Under the pieces are notes generated by a model, which was given only the letters and a program-made list of their open reading frames with translations, was not told the DNA's origin and ran no database searches. Below, piece by piece: positions 24,859-36,501 of a DNA stretch of 64,000 nucleotides. The position numbers were made by a program, and so were the translations under genes. Origin of the DNA: Ophryocystis elektroscirrha. Its lineage: Eukaryota; Apicomplexa; Conoidasida; Neogregarinorida; Ophryocystidae. The stretch is from contig JAQIFP010000006.1 in NCBI GenBank assembly GCA_030141585.1, forward strand, positions 74,002-138,001, given 5' to 3'. Each line of letters starts with the position of its first letter. The stretch's first letter is position 1.

Positions 24859-25487
24859 TAAATAACTTTAATATTTATAATGATTTAAAATACATTTGAA
24901 TATATGAATAATTTATATTTGTAAAAAACCACTATAACTATATATTAAGGATATATGTACCAAACCAAAAAATTATGCATAAATTATTTAAAAATCATTT
25001 CAAATATTAACGTATTTTGCAAATAAATAAACTTTCTATAAAAATATATCAAAAGATCATTTATATTTATATTATATTATCTGATTTTATATATTAATTA
25101 TATACTAGTATTTGATACTTGGATCTGGCTAGTCTGCTATATATAATAAATAATATTATCATACTATATTATCAATAATATTTAATTGATTTCATGTAAA
25201 CGCATGCATACAAATAAACTACAAAAAATAATATAGCTTATATTATTAATAAAAATTACATTATCTTTTTCAAATTTTCGAGACTGTTTTATTTTTCGTT
25301 TTAATTCTCCAAATATATCGGAATCACTCGATTCGTCATCATCATCATCTTCATCTTCTTCTTTGTCATCATCTTCCGAAGCTGATGAATTTATAGTGTC
25401 TTTCTCAGCATGAACTTTTCCATCAGTCGGCCATAACTCCGTAGCAAAAAGCGTTTCCAAAGTTATCGCTGGTATTTGTGGATCCAT
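23689..25487 (-). CDS. Acidic hypothetical protein, multi-exon
   Basis: Starts with ATG at 25487 (MDPQIPAITLETLFATELWP). A strongly acidic DDDKEEDEDDDDDESSDSD run follows, then GELKRKIKQSRKF and a donor near 25247. After a long intron with (TA)n, exons read VISEFRAPDRGGRLTFLMHE, FHKTTKKITEFLDKFITELQ and SSDEEWEPPECSKQQELFE. A 32-nt intron leads to IDEIAASELLSANDE, which joins to VENLERTDTFVSINSVVSKA before a TAA at 23689. The helical C-terminal half is probably structured; the N-terminus is disordered. No family recognised; nuclear location is plausible from composition only. Confidence 0.6.
24741..24857. repeat. (TA)n microsatellites in an intron
   Basis: Two AT runs (about 24738-24768 and 24826-24851) in the long intron of the acidic minus-strand gene. 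Confidence 0.85.
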
Positions 25488-25990
25488 TTCCAAAAAATTT
25501 TATTTTCTTAGTAAAACACAATTTAATAATTTAGATAGGGATTGAAAACCAACTTTATTAGGATAAAACAATTTATAGTATTAAATCTTTATTGAAACAG
25601 ATTAAATTTAATAAAACCATTTAAACTTTAATTTTCGCGTTAATAGTTATAAAAAGTCTATTTTTGAACACTTTTTCATTAATTAATTTATTAAAAAAGC
25701 TCAATTATTTATAAAATTCATGATTATCAGTTTTAAATAAACACTCCCACATATATCATAAATAAAACATATTAAACATCAAAAGTATATATAAAACTAC
25801 GTTTAAACAATAAACTACTCTTTTAAAATTAATTTTCCTAAAAAATAAGTCAGATCAAAATTACTTATACGTAAGTTTAAAAAATAATAAGAAGTGCACT
25901 ACTTTACGCAATTTTTTTTTGAATTATTTATCCGGACCTGTTTTGACGGTGACAATTATAATTTGTAAAATAAACTCAAATTCTTTAAAA
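25488..25990. promoter_or_regulatory. Divergent intergenic region
   Basis: 503 bases between the acidic-protein start (minus) and the TMBIM start (plus). Very AT-rich, no open frame, a T run at 25912-25920. Presumed shared promoter region. Confidence 0.4.
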
Positions 25991-28084
25991 ATGAAAACTT
26001 ATCCTGCATATGACGACTTGGAAATTAATTTTCACGTAAAATGCAATGAAATGATATTTATTTAGGGGGACTACTTGAATCCCAGTCTAGCCCGATCAAT
26101 TCGTGCTACGTTTGTTCGAAAAGTGATGATCATTGTAATGGCTATGGTGCTGTCTACAGCGGCAATTTGTGTATGCCTCATAAGTCTTGCAATATTGTAG
26201 AGCTTACTTTTTATTCCTAGTGTTTTTGCAATTGTTGCAAAGAATACTATGGTGTTTTTGGTGGTTGGCTCAATATTGAGGTATGCAATTCTTGTAATAT
26301 GTCAAATTTGGGTTTTAGCTAGTTAAATAAGGCATTTATGAATGCTATCATATGTATGAGTAGTTCTAAATAACGCAGTATACAAAAAAAAAAATATATA
26401 TATATATATATATCTACGTGTATTAATATATTCATATTTGTATGGACCTTACTATTTGAATATGTATATATGTATATTATGTGAAAAAAAGTATACTGAT
26501 TCGCACCAATTTTTTTTTTTTGCAGCATTGGCCTCTTGATATCATTCCTATGCTTTGGAAGATATCTGAGACAAGCACCACAGAGTTATATTGTAATTTG
26601 TTTAATGACTGCTGCCCAGACTCTTGAATTATTACCAATTATAGCAGTATCAAGTAAATTTATCTTTGTGAATACTTAACTCATAAATAGTCTTAAAAAA
26701 TGCTAAAGCTGTTCCCATAGCTCTAGGATTGACAGTGGGAGAAATAACTATCTTGTCTATCTTCGCTTGCCAAACAAAATTCGACTTTACTAAAAAATTC
26801 AAACTGCTATTGGTATCTGTGATGGTGCTGTTTATGTGCTGTTAGTTATTATCAAATCACATATGTGTTTGTAGCATTAATATTTTTTATTTGGAAGACT
26901 AGAATCACCGAATTAATTTTTACTGCTATCTTTGGAATAATTGTTGCATTTCACTTTGTAATGCAAGTCCAAGCTTTAGTAAGTTAATGTTTCGTGATAT
27001 TATAATGAATATGTTAAACTTATGAGATACATTACATAGTCTTAATCAATTAAAAAAAAAAAATACATATATATATATATATATTTAATTTTTTTCTTAT
27101 ATATGATTTCTTTATATGTAAATATAAAACAACTACATACAAACATCTATTATTGATAAATAATTAAAAAGTATAGCACAATAAAGCTGTTATAATTAAT
27201 CAGTTATATCTGGTTATAATTCAATTATGAAAATACTTTAAGAAAACATATATTCCACTGTTAATTTTGTAGACTAGAGAAGATTCTGCTATGAATTACG
27301 ATCCAGCAAATTATGCGGAAGCCGCTATTGATTTTTATTTGGTAATGAATGCCTTAAATCAAATTGTTTCTTAGTCTTTTATACAAATGTTTGTAACATT
27401 TTTGAATTTACTTAAATCAGATTAATTGTCCAACTAGTGTATTTTAATATTTTTTGATTTTTAGTATAAGAATATAACCAGAATAAGATTAGTCATGGCC
27501 ATATTTAATGTAAATAAGATTTTTTTTGTATATTTATTTCATAAGTGCACCGGGTTAGAACCGCCTCCACCACCATGTGATGACTCTTTCTGTCGTGCTG
27601 CATCTGTTATAAGGCACCCCGCATTTTATGTAAGAATACGATTTTGTCAGTTTATTTTGAAATATGTTCCATCAATTATGTATATGTAATAATATAATAG
27701 AAATAATCTAAAATGTTTATTTAATTAAGTATTCATTAAATTACAAAAATTAATTTATAATAATAATAATAATATTAATAATAAAATAATTATAATAATA
27801 ATAAATTAATATATTAATAATATAATATAATTTTGAATTGCTTTATACATAATTTATTTAGCATTAGATATTGAGGAGATTTATTAAAACTAAAATAATT
27901 AATATATTTAATTTGTATAGTTTTGCTGAATAGTTTATATATTTATAAATATCGATGTATATAAATTAATATATCCTCGACAATAATTTAGTGGACTTTG
28001 ACATTTGGACAGCTATTCTTTTTCTTTGCACTGACACAAATAAAATATTGTAAGTATATAACTGAGAAAATTGAACTACATTAG
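25991..28084 (+). CDS. TMBIM/Lifeguard (BAX inhibitor-1 superfamily) membrane protein
   Basis: Ten exons (25991-26035, 26066-26170, 26201-26280, 26526-26653, 26709-26840, 26875-26978, 27273-27341, 27465-27509, 27546-27629, 27992-28084) give 294 aa with matching phases. SIRATFVRKVMIIVMAMVLS is the family N-terminal helix start. Several membrane segments follow, with the signatures TAAQTLELLP, ALGLTVGEITILSIFACQTK, DFTKKFKLLL and ITELIFTAIFGIIVAFHFVM. DPANYAEAAIDFYL corresponds to the family's last-helix motif (D-P-x-x-Y-x-x-A-A-L-x-L-Y). These proteins are calcium-leak channels of ER or Golgi membranes. The end is odd: after the last family helix comes a Pro/Cys stretch (CTGLEPPPPPCDDSFC) and another hydrophobic segment (TLTFGQLFFFFALTQI). 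Confidence 0.82.
27510..27545 (+). other. 36-nt in-frame, stop-free intron
   Basis: GTAAATAAGA...TTCATAAG in the TMBIM gene between LVMAIFN and CTGLEPPPPPC. Multiple of three with no stop, so the read-through translation is continuous. Confidence 0.55.
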
Positions 28085-28121
28085 TGAAAAAAAATGACCC
28101 CAATGAATTCCGGGCAATAGA

Positions 28122-29611
28122 TTAACTTGCTTTAGCTAACTTTTTTGAATGTATACACTGCGCTACAAAAGCCTCTAGATGCCAAATATCCTTTGAACCG
28201 AGTTTCATAGCAAAAGACTAATTAATTATTAAGAAATAAAAACTCACATAATATGACGCAGCTTGTATATATTGGTAACATAAGTTTTTTGATGGTGTTA
28301 TTTCTATCATATTTTTCAATAATGTCTAAATATAGTATTTAATTAAATCAATAAGTACTTCTAGTATTAAAGTTCCTGGTATAAGTGCAGTGAGCATTTC
28401 ATAAAGTAGCTCTCGACATTCAATAAGGCTAATTCTATGACCAAAAAAAAAAAAAAATACCTTTGAATTCCTTGATTTTGATCAATTTTAGTAACAATTT
28501 GTTTGCAGATATTTTGCCACGGTAATATTAATTTCTCGACATTAGGATATCTTTAATAAACTTTTTGTTTTTTTACTTAGTCATAGCCGCGGTTTCTAAC
28601 ATAAGGATAGCTCTGCGTAAATTTGAGTCACAATTGGTAGAAATTGATTGCAGATAATCAGAGGGAACCTATAAGGTTTTTTTTTTTTTTTTTTTACTTG
28701 TATATTTTCACATGTACATATATGTTGTAGAACTTTGATAATCTATAAAATAATAAACTTATAAAAATATCTAACTTCATTGGGTTTAATTACTGGTACA
28801 CGAACACACAAACAACGACTTTTAAGTGGGGCGATTATCTGTTTTAATTAAGAATAAAACCGTGATTACTGAAGATAATTGTTGACAATGAAGTATAACT
28901 CGAGAATTTTTTGCATATTTCTCCAATGTTCTTCTCAAACCAGCTTGAGCTTCGTAGCTCAAAAGTTCAGCTTCTTGAAAAACAAATACTGAAGGATAAG
29001 AGCTTTATAACTCAGGACAAACCGCGATATTTAGGAACGCTCAATTCAGTTTGCGTGAAATAAGTTGCTGATGACTGGGAAGCTAGCTGTTTAATTAAAT
29101 ATTGAATACACAAACGGTCTCTGTTTCCGAGTTCGGAAATTGAGACTGATTTACGAATACAATTTACATTATATTACTTAAATTGTGAAAAATTGAAGAG
29201 CAACAAACAAATTCCATTGTAGTTCCTTCAGGCTTTATTGATTCAGCTTTTACCTATAAATCAACATTTTTCAATATTGTCGATGTTTGTTGTAGACGGT
29301 GTTTTTTTAATGAAATTAATAGCTGTAAAATATATTTAAAATCTATTAACTATACATTAATGTGTTAATAATAAATTTAAACTCTAATGTAATGGAAATT
29401 GCTGTCTTTTATTTACTTTATGTATTTTATCGCCAAAAATTGAATGTAATAGAGACATTATTCTAGTTTTTTTTCCGCTTCCAGAAGAGCCATAAAATAT
29501 CATATGGGGCAAATTTTTACTAAGAGCAATTTTTCTTAAGAACTCAGTTATGTTCTGATGACATATTAAGTCTTCAAAAGTTTTGGGTTGATATTTATCA
29601 ATCCAAAGCAT
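28122..29611 (-). CDS. Replication factor C small subunit (RFC3 type)
   Basis: The first exon starts at ATG 29611 (MLWIDKYQPKTFEDLICHQN), with the Walker A loop GSSGSGKKTRIMSLL typical of RFC3 (yeast Rfc5). Downstream exons read FQEAELLSYEAQAGLRRTLE, IIAPLKSRCLCVRVP, VPSDYLQSISTNCDSNLRRA, SLIECRELLYEMLTALIPGT and MKLGSKDIWHLEAFVAQCIH, in the order expected for the AAA+ domain, lid and collar; the stop is at 28122. RFC loads the PCNA clamp onto primer ends. The sensor SRC motif is intact (KSRCLC). The Walker B position reads QEAE where family members have an acidic E-x-D, so ATP hydrolysis at this subunit may be weak; RFC5-type subunits are similarly degenerate in other eukaryotes. One intron (28669-28697) is GT plus a poly-A run. 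The segment between IHK and KAESIKPEGTTMEF is not fully resolved. Confidence 0.88.
28669..28697 (-). other. 29-nt poly-A intron of the RFC3-type gene
   Basis: GT, about 19 A, then CCTTATAG. It joins the frame between HICTCENIQ and VPSDYLQSIS of RFC3. Third clear example of a GT-(A)n-AG intron in a conserved gene. Confidence 0.8.
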
Positions 29612-29923
29612 TTTTTGTCTGTGTGACTAATAAAAATTATTGTTTTTCTTAAATTGATATCAATTCAGAAAAACAAACTGCAGAACTTTTCTATATTTAT
29701 TCAATCATGTTGATTGTTATTTAAACAACGATTGATCTTTCAAGAAATTCGAAAGAAAAAATAAATATTAAAGCGTTTTTACATACGTAACCCAACTAAT
29801 TTAAATAATTAAACTAAGTAGAATGAAAATCTACGAAATATACTACACTTTAAGTGTTATTTATAAACTGCGAGAGCAGTCTGTAACCGGAATATCTTTT
29901 TTAATATTAAAAAAGTACAAAAT
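29612..29923. promoter_or_regulatory. Divergent intergenic region
   Basis: 312 bases between the RFC3-type start (minus) and the RRM protein start (plus). No open frame; presumed shared promoter region. Confidence 0.45.
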
Positions 29924-32907
29924 ATGCCAGAACTATATATTCCAGATGATTTAGCACAAGATGCAGCTCAATTAAATATTAAAGAGAAATATGAGACGCC
30001 TCAATTTGTAAATGAGCATTGTATAAGTCATCTGCGAACATTAGTATTACGGAATTTACCAGATTGGACAACGGAGGATGACATAAAAGATCTGATACAT
30101 CACCACTCTGCGGTTGGACTCCAAAGTCTCTTCACTGTTGCATATCAAAAACAACAAATTATCAATAATATATATCTTGCAAGACAGCCAGATTCTCAAA
30201 AATGCACAGGATACGCCTTTGTCGAATTCACTGAACACGCCATCGCTGCGGAAATATTAGACACAGTCCCGGGGCCTCATTTTCGCTTACCTAATACTAA
30301 TAAGTAGGCTGATATTTTATATTTTTTTCAAAAAATACAGACCTGTTATTCTTGAATGGGCGAAAAATCCTGTAAAACCGTCTTCTATATTAGATAATTA
30401 TCATTTGTATATTGGAAATATGCGTCCAAGTGAGTGTTATATGTACGCTTTTGAGCAGATTAAGATACAATAATTATTACTCTATTTATTTAATAAAAAA
30501 AATAATTATAATTATATATTACAATTATAATGCTATATATATATTTTATTTAATATTTTATTTTTTTTATTATTATGGGGAGATGATACATATTTCTTAT
30601 ATTAAAATATATAAAGTAAATTATTATATATTATTTTTATTGATGTAATTTTATGTCTTATATCATACTGTTTAAAAAATAAAAATCGATATTATTAATA
30701 AGTAAATTTTATTTAGATTTGACGGAATCTGTAATATATCACGTACTCAAAAAGTTTCATGAATCTATAGCCTCAATTATGTTGATTCCAGAAGAGGTTT
30801 TGGGAATGGCTCCTGCTTACATGGAAAATCGCAATGGAAAAGATTACATGGGGCAAATATCGGCAGCTGCAGCATTTTACTGTGGAGTGCCACATATACC
30901 TGTAGAAACCTCACAGAAAACTAATGTTATCAAAGGAGACATGCGATGGAGTGCAGCATTTATCCGTTTGACAGAAGGTTTTGAAACTCAATGGAAAATT
31001 ATATTACAAGCTCTAAGAGCAGGTCTTCTAACAGATGTAAGAATATATATTAATTTATAAATATAAATTTTATTATGGCTTATTAAAAGTTCTAGTGTAT
31101 TTTCATTAAATTATACACTCATAAACCAAATCTATTGAAAAATAATATATATATATATATATATATATAATTATATTTGTATATAAATAATTATCATGTA
31201 TACAGAGCTTATATATATATGTATACATACATATAAGCACTGTATAGATATAAGCTTAATTACAGATATAATTGAACGTTTGCTGTTTAAATGTATGCAA
31301 ATCTGTTATTATAGGAAGCAAAAATACTTAGAAGAGACATATTCACATCAGCTGCCTTAAATCATGATAATAACGGTATACCTCATGATTCAGTTGCTCT
31401 TATATTGCGCCCAATTTTTGGAATGCTTGAAAATTCAACATCTATAGGCATTCGTTACACAGGAGGAAGTCTCCCAACTATTGATGTTCCAGAATTTAAA
31501 AAAGGAAAAAAAACTCGAGTTATGGGCTCTTTTCCAGAACCGTCTCCCCTTTTAGCTGGAACTCCTTACGCAACGCCATTACCAGAAGAAGTTATGCCAT
31601 ATGGTCCCCAGAGCAAACTCAGTTTATACATAAGCCAACTTAGTGATGATACAACTGATGTAAGTATAGATCAAATTTTCAACTAGTCATCAATATACGT
31701 ATACTCTATTTATATTACTTAGTAATATAAATATTATATTTCTGAAAATATATAATTTAAAGGATATACTTGTACATATATATATATATATACAGGTATA
31801 TATATATACAAGTATATTAATGCTTATTTATAGGTTTTCGAACCATGTAACTGAATTTTATGTTTCAGGAAGATATTAAAACATTACTATCCCCTTTTGG
31901 TCCAGTATTAGCTGCAAAAGTAGCATTCATTAGAGTAATTTTGTAAAAATTATACAAATTATTTGTTAGCATGCCGCATATGTCGACATGGGAGACCATA
32001 GATCAGCTTTAGCTGCATTGTCTCATTTACGTGATTGTTTTTTACGAAAAAGCGTGAGAATATTGACAATATTGAAATTAATATAGAAAATTCAATTTGA
32101 TTGGGGACGCCCGCGCTTATCTCAAACCCCTGCAGTTGATTTACAGGAAGTTGAATCTGCTACTGAACGTGAACGTAAAATACAAGAAACGGTATGAAAC
32201 TTTATTTGTCATTGGTGTCAATATGAATAATAAATCTGTAATTTTCTTTGGAAAAAGTTATTTTAATACAATATAACGGTTTCTATTTGTGATAAGTTAT
32301 AAATTATTATTTACAGGAATTTACGCGAAATTGGAACGAGTCTTTAGTTCCCCCTACCCGTCGCATTGTGATTCCAGAAAGTACATATCAGGAACCGGTT
32401 CTTAGTGTAAAAGAAAAGGCATTTTGGCTAAGTTCCTTATGTGCAAGTTTACCAAAAAGACCAAATGACGAAGAAAATATTGTTGAAGAAAAGGTTTAAA
32501 CTCTGTTAGTTAAACTCATTATAATTCCCCTTATCATACTTTACAATTAATGTGTAAATGTAATTTAATATTGTGTAAACCAAAAAACTTAGGTATTTGA
32601 AATCAAAGTGAAAATCTCATAAATTTATTGTTTATTCTCGAGAAAGCAATTCCATCTGATCGTTTTTTTCTCGAATGTATTTTTCGAGAATAATAAGGCG
32701 AAATTTACCTTAATTATAATTACAACACGAAATTAAATCCATTTTTGTGTATTTTCGAATTTACAGTGTGTGAGTAAAATTGATGAACGTGATTTGAACC
32801 AACATAAACATGTTAATGTCTTATATGAAAACAACATTTTTACTAATCTTCTAGATACAAATATGTTGAGTTGTATAAAAAAGTTATTTTTATGTTTAAA
32901 ATATTAA
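29924..32907 (+). CDS. Three-RRM RNA-binding protein, 568 aa
   Basis: Nine exons (29924-30303, 30341-30429, 30717-31036, 31315-31659, 31869-31934, 31970-32053, 32087-32191, 32317-32493, 32767-32907) close exactly. RRM1 has RNP2 LRTLVLRNLP and RNP1 GYAFVEF. RRM2 begins LYIGNMRPNLTESVIYHVLK. RRM3 has KLSLYISQL, then a fold containing LLSPFGPVLAAKVAFIR and AAYVDMGDHRSALAAL. RRM2 and RRM3 have lost the aromatic residues of RNP1, so they may bind protein rather than RNA. Between them lie an insertion (PAYMENRNGKDYMGQIS) and a Pro-rich linker (SFPEPSPLLAGTPYATPLPE). An overall U2AF65- or Prp24-like plan (several RRMs in a row) is possible; no orthologue assigned. Confidence 0.8.
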
Positions 32908-33044
32908 AGAACGGCAACAAACTTTTTGAAAATATTAATTATAATCAATTTTTTTATTAAAAATTTTGACAATTTATTTTTTATTACTCGATTTTGATTT
33001 ATAAAATTTCCTAAAGTGTCCACTTAGAAAAAAATAGCAATAAT

Positions 33045-34255
33045 ATGGAAACTGTTTTGAAGATTAAGAATAGCGACAAACCTTTCCCTCGTCTGGGTTT
33101 GGGGACATGGAAACTTAAAAACGAAATAGCAGCTCAAATTGTTTATGAAGCCATCAAAATAGGATATCGTCACATAGATTGCGCTGCTGTGTACGGAAAT
33201 GAAAAAGAAGTTGGCGAAGGCATTCAAAAAGCTTTGAACGAAAAGATTATCAATAGAGACGATTTATGGGTCACATCAAAACTGTAAGTGGTTGAATAAA
33301 ATCACTTACTATATAATATATTTAATAACTAGTTCAACTACTGATTGCAGTACGTAACTGAATTCTCATTTTTTGGGAAATATACATATATATATATCTG
33401 TTTAATGGTATAAACAGATATGTGTATATGTAATTCAATATTCTTCTATAATATATAATATATTTAATAATATTTAATAATTCAAATCTAATGACAAGTA
33501 AAGGCCTGATTTACTTGATCTGATATTGTTTTATGTTTATTATTTCAGATGGTCGACTCATCATAATCCAAAACATGTTCAAGAAGCATGTGAATACACA
33601 TTGAAGCAGCTAAATTTAAAATATTTAGACTTGTACTTGATTCACAATCCGATATCTATCAAGCATGTTCCACTTGAAAAAATGGATAAAGTGGGATTTT
33701 TCACAAGCTCAGACCCTGAACTTCTTGAGTTAACAAATGTTCCATTATCTGAATGTTGGAAAGCAATGGAAAGCCTTGTTGATAAGAAATTGGTCAAACA
33801 TATTGGAGTGTCCAATTTTGATCTTCAACTTACACAAGACTTAATTAAATACTGCAGAATTAAACCACTCAATTTACAAATAGAATTACATCCATTCTTA
33901 CAACACGAATTTCTAACTACTTTTTGTCATAAAAATAATATTATTATTACTGCTTATTCTCCTTTCGGTAAGTGTAACATATATATATATACATATATTT
34001 ATATCTACGTTAATTTAGGGCTTAAATCCTACAGAGATTACGGTGGACTTACTGCAGATGATATTGATTATTTTGATCACGAAGATATCAAAAAAATTGC
34101 AGCAAAATACAATAAAACACCAAGCAAAGTAATTCTTCAAATACAATAACCGATTACTGTATTATAATATTAATAATTATCTATATACATAACGAGCCTA
34201 TGTTAAAATATAATACAATATTTATATTACTAATATTAATATATATATAATATAT

Positions 34256-34296
<41 letters not shown>

Positions 34297-34613
34297 AATA
34301 TATATATTATTATAAAAATAGATAATAATTTTTTGATTTTAAGTACACTATTTCTATTTGTGCAGGTAGTTTTAAGGTGGTCATTGCAACGATACCTTTT
34401 AGGGACTGTAATACCAAAAACATCAACTAAAGAACGCTTACAAGAAAACTTTGATGTATATTCATTTGAACTAGATAAGGAGTCTATGGATACTATCAAT
34501 AAATTAGAGCGTGGAAGGTAATTAAAGTATTTGATGACCAAATTTTTAGGAGATTCAACACAAAAACATGTCAAATAAACACTAGTAAAAGCTATTATCC
34601 GATCTATGACTAA
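33045..34613 (+). CDS. Aldo-keto reductase
   Basis: Five exons (33045-33283, 33549-33967, 34019-34128, 34366-34517, 34550-34613) give 327 aa, the usual AKR length. The catalytic tetrad is visible: Asp in GYRHIDCAAVYGNE, Tyr in the same motif, Lys in WVTSKLW and His in YLIHNP. Other signatures are RLGLGTWK, KHIGVSNFD, LQIELHPFLQ and the NADPH-binding VIPKTSTKERLQENF. The enzyme reduces carbonyls with NADPH in the cytosol; the substrate cannot be told from sequence. In AKR1-like enzymes the TIM barrel ends with the conserved Lys-x-x-x-Arg cofactor clamp, present here. The tail is short. Confidence 0.93.
34250..34295. repeat. (TA)n microsatellite in an intron
   Basis: AT run in the 237-nt intron (34129-34365) of the aldo-keto reductase gene. 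Confidence 0.85.
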
Positions 34614-34970
34614 GTTAATTTTTTGTCTGTTTTTAAAGGAAATAATTAAGAATAATTTACAGTTAAAAACATTTAAGCAACATTAAATATATAAATACTT
34701 TAAGTTAAAATATGTTAAAAAACGTCTGTCGAATAAATTTATTATTTAATATGTTTATATAACATATTGCTTGCTTAGCCAATATGTGAAAAAGAAGATG
34801 AATTCCGAGTATATTTATGTTATCTATCACTAAAGATTAAAAGCGTACAATAAATAATTAAAATATTTAATAGGTATATTTTTTTTTTTTTACTTACTGA
34901 AAACAAATTAATACCTTTTTGAAATTTAAAATTTAGCAATAAACTATAAAAGTGAATGCGTATTTAAAAT
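34614..34970. other. Tandem intergenic spacer
   Basis: 357 bases between the AKR stop and the V-ATPase E start, both on the plus strand. A poly-T run at 34879-34890; nothing coding seen. Confidence 0.4.
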
Positions 34971-35971
34971 ATGCAGCTAGGCAGTGTAAGTGTTGCACAC
35001 GTATATATACAGTGTTCAGAATGAAATTGATTCAAGGAAGCAAATTGACCAAATGGTCAATTTTATCCTTCATGAAGCTCAGGATAAAGCACAAGAAATA
35101 GAGGCTCGAGCTTTAGAAGAATTTAATGTTGAAAAGTTAAAACTTGTGCAGCAAAAAAAACAAGAATTCTTGAATCGATTACAGCAAAAAACAAAGGAAA
35201 TCCAAACCGAGCAAGCTGTGTAAATAATTTTGATATCCTAGATTTTTCATAGTGCTCTATCATTAGTAAAAAATGAGGCCAAACTTCAAAAAGTAAGAGC
35301 ACAACAAGATGCACTAGACAAAGTCAAAGAAGCGGCAGTCCAAAAACTAAAAGTGATAATTCAAGATAAGCAGAAATATCAAAAAATTCTTTCAAATCTA
35401 CTTTACGAGGTAAATAAAAAATATTTTCATACAGCTTGAATGGATAGTTTGCTTGAAAGATTAATGGTATTATAACATGTATAATTTTTTATACGCATAT
35501 ATTTATAGCACATATGTTTATTTTATGTTAAAAAAAAAAGTGTAATATATTTGTATAGACTTTCGATAAGCTAAGAGAGAATAGTGTCCTAGTTCGCTGT
35601 CGTAAAGAAGATGAGAGCGTTGTTATTGCTGCAATTCCAGCGGTAATAATTAAATCAAAACAACATTGTTTAGGCCAAGAAGTTGTATGGGAAAAATATT
35701 GAAGTATCGGTTGATAAAAATGTAAGTAAATTAATTTATAATAAACATCACTAGAATTATATTCCGTCCGAAGCTAATTATCTAAACCCTAACCCTTGGT
35801 ATTATTGCATCATTTAATATGCGATTTTTTAGTATTGGAGGAATTATACTTACAAATCTTGATCAATCTATATCCATAGACAATACCGTCAATACACGTA
35901 TACAGCTAGTTTATGAGACTCACATGCCAATAATTCGGCAACTTTTATTCAAACATTCTGCTAGCTTTTGA
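34971..35971 (+). CDS. V-type H+-ATPase subunit E
   Basis: Seven exons (34971-34985, 35020-35219, 35253-35409, 35559-35642, 35674-35721, 35755-35798, 35833-35971) give 228 aa against about 226 in the family. The first exon is only 15 nt (MQLGS). Then come the stator coiled coil (QIDQMVNFILHEAQDKAQEI; EEFNVEKLKLVQQKKQEFLN) and the globular C-terminus with RCRKEDESVVIAAIP, IGGIILTNLDQSISIDNTVN and TRIQLVYETHMPIIRQLLF, all family hallmarks. Subunit E pairs with G to form the peripheral stalk that holds the V1 head on organelle membranes. Five of six introns are 31-34 nt. Confidence 0.95.
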
Positions 35972-36501
35972 TAGCTCCACGTATATCCCTTATATGTTTC
36001 TTCAAAAATCTTATATATTACGATTTATTTTATACAAAATTGTATATAATTTTATTTTTCTTTCCATATTTTTTAATGCAATTTTAATAGCGAAATAAAA
36101 TTGCTAAAATTTAATCAATTGATAATTTAGTGCTTACCTATGGAAAATATAAGAACTACTGCTATGCAAATTCCTAGTAAAGATGAAATTATTTCAACTG
36201 CCATTATTAATTTTTGTTTGTTTCGAGTGTGGAAAATATTGCTCTTAAGAATATGATTTCGAGTTTTGACGATATCGAACAGCTGAAACGACTATACCCT
36301 AGAGCATTTACAAAAAACAATACTCCTGCGGGAACAAATTCTGAAGTGATAAATAAAAAGAACGCTATTCTATATTTTGAGCATCAAAAACATAAAAACA
36401 CTGAGAATAATACTTTTAAGCATACTTACGACTTTTTTCAAATTAGTTAATTTATTTGATTTTCAAAAGTAATGAAAAATAAAAGTTATTAAAAAGAAAA
36501 A
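35972..36501 (+). CDS. Possible small hypothetical gene, start uncertain
   Basis: An open frame runs to a stop at 36450 and from ATG at about 36253 reads MISSFDDIEQLKRLYPRAFT, then a Lys/Asn-rich end. It would be about 66 aa. Upstream, at 36140, another ATG opens a short frame (MENIRTTAMQIPSKDEIIS), and a T-rich acceptor ends just before SVENIALKNM, but I could not find a donor that keeps the frame. The given span is the whole spacer between V-ATPase E and the REV3 stop. The coding-like composition around 36230-36330 is the only support. Confidence 0.3.
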
